10,743 nucleotides of DNA from Archaeoglobaceae archaeon. Lineage in GTDB: Archaea; Halobacteriota; Archaeoglobi; Archaeoglobales; Archaeoglobaceae. Position 1 is the first letter of the stretch. Each line of letters begins with the position of its first letter. The position numbers and the translations under genes are program-made. The stretch covers positions 1 to 10,743 of the forward strand of contig JANXDJ010000047.1 in the NCBI GenBank assembly GCA_025059545.1. Reading direction: 5' to 3'. The notes beneath the pieces were generated by a model, which was not told where the DNA came from, ran no database searches, and was given only the letters and a program-made list of their open reading frames with translations. Positions 1 to 6,503 of this stretch are shown here, piece by piece.

Positions 1-221
1 CGCTCTTTGTATACCTAAATGCAATGGAACACCTTAAGAAGTTCATGAAGCAAAAAGAAATTCCAGTGAATGCGAGAATGAGAATTTACAGCATTCTTGG
101 CTCGAGTTCGGAGCTTATGGAGATCGCAGAGAAAGGAGACATTGAAGAGGCTAAGAAATTCGTTGAAAGGATTGCAGAAGAAAAGGCTAAAGATTTTAGA
201 GGGGTTGAAGATGGATTCTGA
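1..221 (+). CDS. C-terminal part of an unidentified protein (5' end outside window)
   Basis: The frame is open from the first bases of the window (first full codon at 3) to a TGA at 219-221, so this is probably the end of a longer gene; an internal ATG at 24 would give a 65-residue protein instead. The visible part is highly charged and helical in character, with Glu/Lys-rich stretches such as IEEAKKFVERIAEEKAKDF near the end. It has no catalytic motif, membrane segment or metal site that I recognise, and I cannot name the family. Its stop lies inside the next gene (11-base overlap with the ATG at 211), which points to co-transcription and translational coupling with the AhbA/AhbB-like gene. 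The reading frame looks real because of this coupling and its amino-acid composition, but the function is unknown. Confidence 0.6.
   Translation, partial: LFVYLNAMEHLKKFMKQKEIPVNARMRIYSILGSSSELMEIAEKGDIEEAKKFVERIAEEKAKDFRGVEDGF
199..204 (+). promoter_or_regulatory. Shine-Dalgarno-like GAGGGG deciding the start of the AhbA/AhbB-like gene
   Basis: GAGGGG sits six bases before the ATG at 211. The same frame is open further upstream, with an ATG at 97. The earlier start would add 38 basic residues and overlap the upstream gene by more than 120 bases, so the purine-rich site favours 211. Confidence 0.55.
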
Positions 222-1119
222 GCTTTTAATGGCGGTTCAATATCATTTACCACTTTCAACCACGCCTTTAGTTGATTTAGCTGAAAAAATTGGCAGAGAT
301 TACGAAAACGTTGAGAAAAAGCTTCAAGAGTATCTTTTGGCAGGAATAATGAAGAGATACGGTGCAAATTTGAATTATAGAGCTTTTCCAAACCATAGAC
401 AATCCTCTCTTGTGGGTTTTAAGGTTAATGAAGCTGTGGCAAAAAAGATCAACGAACTTGGAGAAAGGGTTAAGCACAATTATCTGAGAGACGCGTATTT
501 CAATGTTTGGTTCACACTCAAAGCCCGAAATATTTCGGAGATTGAGGAAATCGTCTCGAGACTTGCTAAGGAACTTGGAGTGGATGATTATGTAATACTA
601 CCGACTAAGAAGGTTTACAAGATGGACGTGAAGTATGATCTTCACAGAGGCATCTCTTGGAGCTATGGAGTTGAGCCAGAGAAAGTTGCCACAATTAACG
701 AGCTTGGCTTAACGGAGGAAATAAAAAGACTTGAATCTTTGCCAATAGCTAAAAGACCTTTTCTTGAAATTGGAATGGATGAGGAAGAGGCGGTTAGCTT
801 AATCGAAGAATTGATAAAGAAAGGCGTGGTTAGAGACTTCAGCGGAGTGCTTAGCGAGTCAAAAATAGGTTTTAAGTTCAATGGAATGAACGTGATTAGC
901 ACAGATCATCCAGAGAAGCTTGCTAAGAGACTTTTGGAGTTCCATCAAATCACACATCTCATAGAGAGGATTCCTAACGAGAAGTGGAATTATTCAGTCT
1001 ATTTCATGGTTCATGCAGTTGAAAAAGAGACGATAGAGAGATTTAAGAGTGAATTTGCGACGCTTGAAGGTGTTAGAGATATAAAAGTTGTTTACAGTAG
1101 GGCAAATCTCAAACCATGA
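211..1119 (+). CDS. Tandem siroheme-decarboxylase-like (AhbA/AhbB, Lrp/AsnC family) protein
   Basis: A protein of 302 residues made of two modules that each resemble AhbA/AhbB (NirD/G/H/L), the Lrp/AsnC-like proteins that decarboxylate siroheme to didecarboxysiroheme in the alternative heme pathway. Module 1 (about 1-150) has a winged-helix start, the turn GIMKRYGA (45-52), and the family signature HNYLR(D)AYFNVWFT (89-102) followed by KMDVKYDL (137-144). Module 2 (about 155-302) has a second wing, GVVRDFSGVL (205-214), and the AhbB-like WNYSVYFMVHA (259-269). Known AhbA and AhbB are usually separate polypeptides of about 150 residues that form a heterodimer; here they are fused. Module 2 lacks the HRRxG stretch that I expect in an active subunit (it reads SESKIG, 215-220). 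A tetrapyrrole-binding regulator or a divergent decarboxylase both fit. The following gene starts in an ATGA overlap at 1116. Confidence 0.75.
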   Translation: MDSELLMAVQYHLPLSTTPLVDLAEKIGRDYENVEKKLQEYLLAGIMKRYGANLNYRAFPNHRQSSLVGFKVNEAVAKKINELGERVKHNYLRDAYFNVWFTLKARNISEIEEIVSRLAKELGVDDYVILPTKKVYKMDVKYDLHRGISWSYGVEPEKVATINELGLTEEIKRLESLPIAKRPFLEIGMDEEEAVSLIEELIKKGVVRDFSGVLSESKIGFKFNGMNVISTDHPEKLAKRLLEFHQITHLIERIPNEKWNYSVYFMVHAVEKETIERFKSEFATLEGVRDIKVVYSRANLKP

Positions 1120-2066
1120 AGTGTTCCTATTGTAACAGAGAAGCGGTTTACTACCAGAGATATTCTGGAAAGCACCTCTGTAGAAAGCATTTTACTGATT
1201 TTTTTGAGAAGAAGATCAGAACGGTTGTTAAGAAATACAAGATGATCGAAACGGGCGATAGAATCGCAATAGCCTTGAGTGGAGGAAAGGACAGCACAAC
1301 ACTTACTAAGGTTTTGCTTGAAATCTACGGGGATCGAAGAGATCTCGAATTTCTGGCTATAACCATAGATGAGGGCATAGAAGGATACAGAGAGGAAACT
1401 CTGAAAATAGCCAAGGAGGTAACGAGATCAGTTGGGATAGAGCACTACATAGCGAGATTTGAGGATAACTTTTCAGCAAAGCTCGACGAAATTGTAAAGA
1501 TAGGAGAAAAGCTACCTTGCTCTTATTGCGGAGTTTTTCGCAAATATCTACTCAATAAGTCTGCAAGAGAGCTTTCTGCAAATAAGCTTGCAACCGCACA
1601 CAATCTTGACGACGAGTCTCAGACGATCTTGATGAATTTCATCAATGCGGACATCGATCGACTTGCAAGATTGATCCCGCAGAAGGATCAAGAAGGACTA
1701 ATTAGAAGAGTAAAACCTTTCATGGAGTTGTATGAAAAGGAAATAGTAATTTATGGCTTCCTTAAAGGTTATCCAATGACTTTCGACGAGTGTCCGTATA
1801 GCTATTACCCTGTCAGAGCTGTGGTGAGGGACTTCATTTATGAATTCGAAAGAAAGTATCCGGGAAGGAAGATCTCAATTCTAAGAAGTCTTGAAAAGCT
1901 TTCAGAATGTCTTAAGATGACTAATCCTCAGATTGAGCTAAACAGTTGTAAGATCTGTGGAGAACCAACTTCGCAAGATCTTTGCCAAGCCTGCAAGCTC
2001 ATAAACGAACTTAAAGGTAAGATCAGCATAAGACATAACGATGAGCTTTTGTTGATAAAAAGCTAA
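1116..2066 (+). CDS. TtuA/Ncs6-type tRNA 2-thiouridine sulfurtransferase (PP-loop ATPase)
   Basis: Cytosolic ATP-pyrophosphatase that activates a tRNA uridine by adenylation and installs sulfur, as in TtuA (Thermus U54) and Ncs6/CTU1 (wobble U34). The 316 residues show the full family plan. There is an N-terminal zinc finger (C3, C6, C22, H25), the PP-loop SGGKDS (55-60), the AHNLDD motif (161-166), and a C-terminal zinc finger (C278, C281, C290, C293). C135, C138 (CSYC) and C226 (ECP) match the three cysteines that hold the [4Fe-4S] cluster in TtuA-type enzymes. All key residues are present, so the protein should be active. Sequence alone does not separate the U54 (thermostability) role from the U34 role; in a hyperthermophile both are plausible. 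Its ATG overlaps the stop of the AhbA/AhbB-like gene as ATGA. The sulfur donor would be a ubiquitin-like SAMP/TtuB protein, not encoded here. Confidence 0.92.
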   Translation: MKCSYCNREAVYYQRYSGKHLCRKHFTDFFEKKIRTVVKKYKMIETGDRIAIALSGGKDSTTLTKVLLEIYGDRRDLEFLAITIDEGIEGYREETLKIAKEVTRSVGIEHYIARFEDNFSAKLDEIVKIGEKLPCSYCGVFRKYLLNKSARELSANKLATAHNLDDESQTILMNFINADIDRLARLIPQKDQEGLIRRVKPFMELYEKEIVIYGFLKGYPMTFDECPYSYYPVRAVVRDFIYEFERKYPGRKISILRSLEKLSECLKMTNPQIELNSCKICGEPTSQDLCQACKLINELKGKISIRHNDELLLIKS

Positions 2067-2110
2067 ATGATTTTTGACTCTCCAAGATTTTTTAATCTGA
2101 GAAGCAAAGT

Positions 2111-3226
2111 ATGATTGTGGACGTTTTAGTCGCTGGCGTTGGTATTGCTGGAGCATTTGCTCTTCGAAGTATCTCCAAAGACTTGGAAGTTGTGGGAATT
2201 GATAAAAGGGAAAAGCTTGGGTTTCCTGTGAAGTGCGGGGAGATCATTCCGACAAGAAAGGAAATGGAATCTCTTCTTCCAAAGCTCGAGGACTATTCTC
2301 TTTTCGATATTCCAAAACGATTTGAGAGCAACAGAACTAAGAAAGTATATTTCAACACAGGAAAAAAGGAGTTTTGGATCGATTTTGAGTTTCATGTGGT
2401 CAGGAGAGATGAGATGATCCAAAGAATTGCTATGGAATCGGGACATAGATTGGAATTGAAGACAGTAATCAGGGGTTTTAAAGACGGAAAGATCATAACA
2501 AACAAAGGAGAGCATGAGCCAAAAGTCGTGATCGCATGCGATGGCGCCAATTCGAGAATTGCGAAGGATCTGGATCTTTGGAATTATGAACGATCTTCAG
2601 CAAAGCAGTATTTGATGAGAAATGTAGAGTGCGATGAAGACACAGTTTACATGTTTCTTGGAAAGGAAATAGCTCCCGGAGCTTATGCTTGGATCATACC
2701 GAAAGGAGACGGCTATGCAAACGTCGGAGTTGGCTTTAGAAAGGAATTTTCAAATGAGAGTGTTCACAGAGTTCTCGATAGATTTGTTAAGGAGTATCCT
2801 CCCTCTTCTCGCTACCTGAAAAGAGCGGAAATTGTGAGCAAAGTAGGAGCAATTGTTCCGATCGACAAGCCAATTAAAAAAGCAGTTTATGATAACGTGA
2901 TCTTCGCTGGCGACTCTGCGAGTATGATCATAAGCCACACTGGCGGTGGAATTCCGATCTCGATGGTCGCTGGCGATCTGGCTGGAAAAGTAGTGAATAG
3001 GTATTTTGAAGGAGGTAGCCTTGAAGAATACGATCTTCTTTGGAAAAAGTATCTTTTGAGACCATTAATGACTTCTTATAGGATCAAAAAGGCATGGGAT
3101 GCTCTTGCAAGAAATGAAAGAATTTCAGGTTTAATAAACACCGCAAGCAAGGAAGATCTTGAGAAGGTATTTCACTGCCAGATTCCTTGGAAGCTGAAAC
3201 TTCTCTATCCGTTCTTGAGACTATGA
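2111..3226 (+). CDS. Geranylgeranyl-reductase family FAD-dependent oxidoreductase
   Basis: A 371-residue flavoprotein of the GGR (FixC-like, p-hydroxybenzoate-hydroxylase fold) family, which saturates isoprenoid double bonds, for instance in archaeol precursors or quinone side chains. Visible motifs are the N-terminal dinucleotide fold GVGIAG (9-14), KCGE (41-44) with the cysteine conserved in archaeal GGR, the second FAD motif ACDGANS (142-148), PGAYAWIIP (189-197, close to the family's PGxYxWxFP substrate-site motif) and GDSA (267-270). The first methionine is needed to keep the FAD fold intact, so the start is secure. It lies 44 bases after the tRNA thiolase stop with no convincing separate promoter, and its own stop overlaps the next start as ATGA. 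Archaeal genomes usually carry several paralogues, so which lipid is reduced (archaeol phospholipid, menaquinone or a dolichol-like carrier) cannot be told from the sequence. Confidence 0.88.
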   Translation: MIVDVLVAGVGIAGAFALRSISKDLEVVGIDKREKLGFPVKCGEIIPTRKEMESLLPKLEDYSLFDIPKRFESNRTKKVYFNTGKKEFWIDFEFHVVRRDEMIQRIAMESGHRLELKTVIRGFKDGKIITNKGEHEPKVVIACDGANSRIAKDLDLWNYERSSAKQYLMRNVECDEDTVYMFLGKEIAPGAYAWIIPKGDGYANVGVGFRKEFSNESVHRVLDRFVKEYPPSSRYLKRAEIVSKVGAIVPIDKPIKKAVYDNVIFAGDSASMIISHTGGGIPISMVAGDLAGKVVNRYFEGGSLEEYDLLWKKYLLRPLMTSYRIKKAWDALARNERISGLINTASKEDLEKVFHCQIPWKLKLLYPFLRL

Positions 3227-3906
3227 AGATCGTTTTTGTGATGGACATAATGAATGGAGTCGTCGTTCTTGCGGAAAGGGGAGAGAGGCATAGATATAGG
3301 CCAGTGGCTGAAAAGAGTCTAATCATTAAAAAAAGCAGTCCTTTAGAAGTTTTGGAAGAGATAAAGCCCAGATTTCTATACGTTGCTGATTTAGACAAGA
3401 TTCTCGGAGTTGGCAGTAACATGGCAATTTTAAACTCAATTTCGTCTAAGGTAGAAGAAATGATGGCGGATTGTGGATTCAGGAACTTGGAGGAATTAAA
3501 AGATCTAAGCTTTATCCCAGTTCTGGGCACAGAGACCTTCGATCTTACAAAAATTGATAAAATTGGCAGAGAATGCTATGTAAGTCTCGATTTTCGTGAT
3601 GAGCGATTTCTTGACTCTTCAGGTAGATTTGAAGACTTCAAAAGCGCTCTTGAGTTTTTGAACTCTTTTTCACTCAAGGGTATAATAGTTTTGAACATTA
3701 GCCGTGTTGGCTCAGGTAATCCTGATTTCGAGCTTATTTCGAATGTTTTAAGTCTTTCCACAAATCCAGTCTATTTAGGAGGAGGAGTGAGTGGATTGGA
3801 AGATCTTGAAAAGCTTAAAGATTTAGGATGTGATGGCGTTCTTATCTCTTCTGCTATTCACAAAAAAGCAATTTCTTTGGATTTAATTCGTAAAGGGATT
3901 ATATAA
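3223..3906 (+). CDS. HisA/HisF-related (beta/alpha)8-barrel protein
   Basis: 227 residues resembling ProFAR isomerase HisA and the HisF cyclase subunit, but belonging to the divergent HisA/HisF-related group found in archaea. The barrel pattern is visible: strand 1 with the catalytic-type Asp (D8 in VFVMDIMNG), YVADLDKI (53-60, the HisA-like DLD strand), the second catalytic-type Asp (D123 in VSLDFRDE), and two phosphate-binding turns, GGGVSGLEDL (186-195) and GVLISSAIH (205-213). Both acid/base aspartates are retained, so it is probably an enzyme acting on a phosphorylated sugar-like substrate. It is not in a his operon, and the HisA RxGD substrate loop after strand 1 is altered (AERGER, 17-22), so histidine synthesis is not the safe call. 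The ATG at 3223 overlaps the GGR stop as ATGA; an upstream in-frame ATG at 3187 would lie inside the GGR gene and is unlikely. Confidence 0.8.
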   Translation: MKIVFVMDIMNGVVVLAERGERHRYRPVAEKSLIIKKSSPLEVLEEIKPRFLYVADLDKILGVGSNMAILNSISSKVEEMMADCGFRNLEELKDLSFIPVLGTETFDLTKIDKIGRECYVSLDFRDERFLDSSGRFEDFKSALEFLNSFSLKGIIVLNISRVGSGNPDFELISNVLSLSTNPVYLGGGVSGLEDLEKLKDLGCDGVLISSAIHKKAISLDLIRKGII

Positions 3907-4291
3907 AATCTACGCACCTTATTTTATTTGCCCTAATTCTTTCAATTTTTGATGCTCCTATCATTTCAAGGACTTCAGCATTTATTTCCGACACCTTACA
4001 CTTCTCTCCAATTCTAATGCTCTTAGCATTTACTTTTTCACCTACACAGCAGTTTAAAAGTCTGACTTCGTTTGCTTGAATCGATTTAAAAGAAGAGAAC
4101 GCACCTAAAATGATTTGATCGCAAAAAACATTTCCTATGGAGCACCCTTTTCCCACTAATATCTCCTTTGCATTGACGTCCCTGGTTTCACACCCAATTC
4201 CAATCGCTATGCAACCATCAAATTGTAAGTTCTTTTTTACTTTTGAAAAGCTCTCCAAAACCATTATGTTCTTCTTTTTGTCAACTTTCAT
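3899..4291 (-). CDS. Cysteine-rich repeat protein, probable small beta-helix (bactofilin-like)
   Basis: 130 residues that I cannot assign to a named family. From about residue 25 to the end the chain repeats a rung-like pattern of roughly 16-18 residues with alternating small/hydrophobic positions: VNAKEILVGKGC (39-50), CDQIILGAFSSFKSIQA (57-73), VNAKSIRIGEKC (87-98), INAEVLEMIGASK (103-115), IRANKIRC (119-126). This is what short right-handed beta-helices of the bactofilin (polymer-forming) or hexapeptide type look like. It has eight cysteines (27, 34, 50, 57, 81, 82, 98, 126), unusual for a small cytosolic protein. There is no signal peptide and no membrane segment. The start overlaps the stop of the PUA-protein gene as ATGA (4291-4288), preceded by a GGGATC ribosome-site-like stretch, so it is the last gene of that operon. 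Its 3' end overlaps the HisA/HisF-related gene tail-to-tail by 8 bases. Confidence 0.65.
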   Translation of the reverse strand: MKVDKKKNIMVLESFSKVKKNLQFDGCIAIGIGCETRDVNAKEILVGKGCSIGNVFCDQIILGAFSSFKSIQANEVRLLNCCVGEKVNAKSIRIGEKCKVSEINAEVLEMIGASKIERIRANKIRCVDFI

Positions 4292-4746
4292 TCTGATCCC
4301 TGTCTCGTCTTAACAGCAACCCCCTTCTTAATTTCGAGCATCTCGGATGCAGAGAGCAGTGCTTTGCCTGTAGCGAGCAGTTCATCTCTTTCGTTTACAA
4401 CGAGAACTTCATCATTTGCTCTTATTCTATCATCAACCAAAACGACATGCCTTGCAAAAACGCTTTTTCCATCAGCGATGAACTCCGAAACTTCGTTTAG
4501 GACAACAACTCTGAGTTTTGGAAAAGGAAAAATCTTTTGAAGCCTACTTGCGCCTTCGATACTTAACGTCAAAAGCCCCGAGTCCGCTTTTAGGGTTGCA
4601 ATTCTTCTGTCTCCATCTAAAATCTGCCTTATTTTACCATTTTTAGATAAGAGGAATCTGCAAGTATCTGGAAAAAGTGCATTTCCAGCGCCTTTACCAA
4701 ATTGGTAGTCTGCAATAACTCTAACCACTCTCAAGTTATCTACCAT
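4288..4746 (-). CDS. Stand-alone PUA-domain protein of the archaeosine-transglycosylase C-terminal type
   Basis: 152 residues that correspond to the C-terminal part (C2 plus PUA) of archaeal tRNA-guanine transglycosylase and its relative ArcS, without any catalytic barrel. The N-terminal signature is IADYQFGKGAGNALFPD (11-27). The PUA fold spans about 77-148, with the strand pattern VFARHVVLVDD (96-106), NDEVLVVNERDELLATG (111-127) and SASEMLEIKKGVAVKTR (132-148). PUA domains bind tRNA or rRNA; the pattern EVLVV...LLATGKALLSASEM is typical of archaeal RNA-modification PUA domains. A role as an RNA-binding partner of a modification enzyme is the natural inference, but no enzyme partner is adjacent. 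The ATG lies 11 bases inside the end of the upstream cis-prenyltransferase-like gene, with GGAGG about ten bases before it. Confidence 0.82.
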   Translation of the reverse strand: MVDNLRVVRVIADYQFGKGAGNALFPDTCRFLLSKNGKIRQILDGDRRIATLKADSGLLTLSIEGASRLQKIFPFPKLRVVVLNEVSEFIADGKSVFARHVVLVDDRIRANDEVLVVNERDELLATGKALLSASEMLEIKKGVAVKTRQGSE

Positions 4747-5284
4747 ACCTTCTCTCCCTCCGCTGAAACTCTCTTAGGATCCTCAGAAAGTCCACGTATC
4801 TCACGGTTCTCCAGTCTATGTCTGTGAAGTAAAGTTCGCTGTAAATACTTTGCCAGAGCAAGAATTCTGGGACTTCTGAACCAGCTTTTATGATCATGTC
4901 TGGCTGAGACTTAAGCTTAAGTGCAGATTCAAACACTTTTTCATCGATTTTTTCAACATCTAACTCTCCTTCAAGGACTTTTTTTGCAATCTCTCTTATA
5001 GCGGTCACGATCTCTTCTCGTCCAAGATCTCTAACAACGTTTATCGTAATGTCTCCATTTCCAACGCTGTAAAAATTTTTCTTATCTATAAAATTCAGTT
5101 TAACTTTTTCGAGTTGAACTTGAAAAGAATTCGTGCAGATCGTAATTTCACGAATTCCAAATTTTCTGCACCAATTCAAAAACTTTTTGAAGTTCTCATT
5201 AACTTCGGAGCAAATTATCATTAGATGCTTTGGCACCGTCTTAATTTTCCTTTCAAGCATCAACTGGTAGATCTTTAGAAGCAC
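4736..5284 (-). CDS. cis-prenyltransferase homologue lacking the catalytic DGN motif (NUS1/NgBR-like subunit)
   Basis: 182 residues of the undecaprenyl/dehydrodolichyl diphosphate synthase family, shorter than typical catalytic enzymes (about 230-260). The C-terminal half is clearly family-like: GREEIVTAI (88-96), PDMIIKAGSE (128-137), FLLWQSIYSELYFTDIDW (141-158) and the final EFQRRERRYG (172-181), which contains an RxG ending. The active site is not intact. Where catalytic members read MDGNxRW after P-x-H, this protein reads CSEVNEN (25-31), so the catalytic Asp is replaced by Ser26. The isopentenyl-diphosphate arginines are changed or lost: the RTGGExR region is KAGSEVP, with Lys133 for the first Arg and a two-residue deletion that removes the second. 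This matches the non-catalytic NUS1/NgBR partner of heteromeric dolichol synthases, also known from Methanosarcina. The start is a GTG; LLKIYQLMLERKI resembles the usual archaeal N-terminus, so I prefer it over the ATG at 5260. Confidence 0.8.
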   Translation of the reverse strand: MLLKIYQLMLERKIKTVPKHLMIICSEVNENFKKFLNWCRKFGIREITICTNSFQVQLEKVKLNFIDKKNFYSVGNGDITINVVRDLGREEIVTAIREIAKKVLEGELDVEKIDEKVFESALKLKSQPDMIIKAGSEVPEFLLWQSIYSELYFTDIDWRTVRYVDFLRILREFQRRERRYGR

Positions 5285-5290
5285 GTCAAA

Positions 5291-5298
5291 ATTTAAAT
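5291..5298. promoter_or_regulatory. TATA-like ATTTAAAT in the divergent intergenic region
   Basis: The self-complementary ATTTAAAT lies in the 37-base gap between the NUS1-like gene and the DUF92 gene. Rightward, its centre is about 27 bases from the ATG at 5322, which fits a leaderless DUF92 transcript, and it is preceded by A-rich BRE-like bases (TCAAA). Leftward, a second weaker box, TTAAGTAT on the minus strand (5312-5305), is about 25 bases from the GTG at 5284. Confidence 0.5.
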
Positions 5299-5321
5299 GT
5301 CCGAATACTTAACTCTTTTCA

Positions 5322-6503
5322 ATGTTTCCCGCTGCGATCGCTTTACTTATAGCACTCATCGGCATCTCGCCTTATCCAGTAGCGGATCCAAGACTGATTT
5401 TTGCGATCATGTTCATATTTACTGCGATCTATGTTCGACAAAAGAATGGTGAATATTTTCAATTCCTGCTTACTGCAACGCTTTTGTCTGGTCTTGCATG
5501 CTTTATGCAAAAAGATGTAGTGTATGCTGCGATCTTCGTTTCCTTTTTCCACGAATTACGAAGAAGCCCGATTTGGGATATACCAATTTATTCATTTGCT
5601 GGAGCTATCTTTTTTTCAATTTACAGCCTTCTAAACAACTTAATACTGCCTCTTCAATATATTCTGTTCATTGCAATTGCAGGTGGCTTATCAGGAGCTT
5701 TGATAGAAAGTATAAAAACCGAGACAGACAAAAGAGTTTTGGTTTTGCTTGCTTTGGCAACTGTTTTTGCAATCTTTAAGATCTACATACCTTCCGCCTC
5801 ATTAGAATCACTGGCAATTGCATTTACAATTTCTTTTATTTTGAGCCTGATGGCTTTGAAAGCAGGAATTGCTGACGAGAGCGGGTTGATGAGTGCGACG
5901 CTCATAGGGACAGTGACAATTTTGTTCACGAACTTGAAGTTCTTTGCAATCCTTCTCTTCTTTTATCTTCTTGGTTCAGGAATTACGAAGTATAAGTATT
6001 CACTGAAAGATAGCTTAGGTATCGCTGAACCTGCTGGTGGTGCAAGGGGTTTCTCTAATGTTTTTGGAAATAGCTTAGCTCCACTATTTTTTGCGATGAA
6101 CTATGGAGTAACCAAAGAAGAGATCTTTGCATTTGCATTCATAGCTTCTGTCGCAACTGCTCTTGGAGACACTATGGCAAGTGAGATTGGAAAAACTGCA
6201 AAGAATGTCTATCTGATAACAAATTTCCAAAAAGTTAAGCCCGGCACAAACGGAGGGATTTCAATAATAGGAGAAATAGGAGCACTTTCGGGTTGTTTTT
6301 TAGTCTCTCTTCTTGCATTTTCACTTGGAATTCTTCCAATTCAATACCTCTTACCAGTAATCGTTTCAGGATTTATTGCAATTCACATAGACAGCCTTTT
6401 AGGAGCAACGCTCGAGATCAAAGGTTATCTTACAAACTCTGGAGTTAATTTTCTCGCAACTCTTTTTGGCGGGTTCATTTGTTTCTTTTTCTTCTTGCAT
6501 TGA
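5322..6503 (+). CDS. DUF92 integral membrane protein (VTE6-like putative prenyl-phosphate kinase)
   Basis: 393 residues with about ten hydrophobic membrane segments starting at residue 2. The family motifs are clear: GGARGFSNVFGN (239-250), GDTMASEIG (282-290), VKPGTNGGIS (305-314) and HIDSLLGATLE (355-365), all in the C-terminal half, where the polar active residues of DUF92 cluster. DUF92 includes plant VTE6, which phosphorylates phytyl phosphate to phytyl diphosphate, so phosphorylation of an isoprenyl phosphate in the membrane is a reasonable family-based inference; the archaeal substrate is not known to me. It is divergent from the NUS1-like cis-prenyltransferase gene, and a GGR-family reductase lies nearby, both consistent with isoprenoid work. 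The start at 5322 follows a TATA box by about 27 bases, suggesting a leaderless message. The last 29 bases overlap the converging protease gene; the very T-rich end (FICFFFFLH) may also act as a transcription terminator. Confidence 0.87.
   Translation: MFPAAIALLIALIGISPYPVADPRLIFAIMFIFTAIYVRQKNGEYFQFLLTATLLSGLACFMQKDVVYAAIFVSFFHELRRSPIWDIPIYSFAGAIFFSIYSLLNNLILPLQYILFIAIAGGLSGALIESIKTETDKRVLVLLALATVFAIFKIYIPSASLESLAIAFTISFILSLMALKAGIADESGLMSATLIGTVTILFTNLKFFAILLFFYLLGSGITKYKYSLKDSLGIAEPAGGARGFSNVFGNSLAPLFFAMNYGVTKEEIFAFAFIASVATALGDTMASEIGKTAKNVYLITNFQKVKPGTNGGISIIGEIGALSGCFLVSLLAFSLGILPIQYLLPVIVSGFIAIHIDSLLGATLEIKGYLTNSGVNFLATLFGGFICFFFFLH

Noticed and set aside
97..210. N-terminal extension of 38 residues for the AhbA/AhbB-like protein from an ATG at 97
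   Set aside because: It would overlap the upstream gene by more than 120 bases, is very basic and unlike the family, and a GAGGGG site precedes the ATG at 211.
2087..2097. T-rich TTTTTTAAT as a separate promoter for the GGR-family reductase
   Set aside because: Its centre is only about 19 bases before the ATG, so transcription would start inside the gene; read-through from the upstream gene is more likely.
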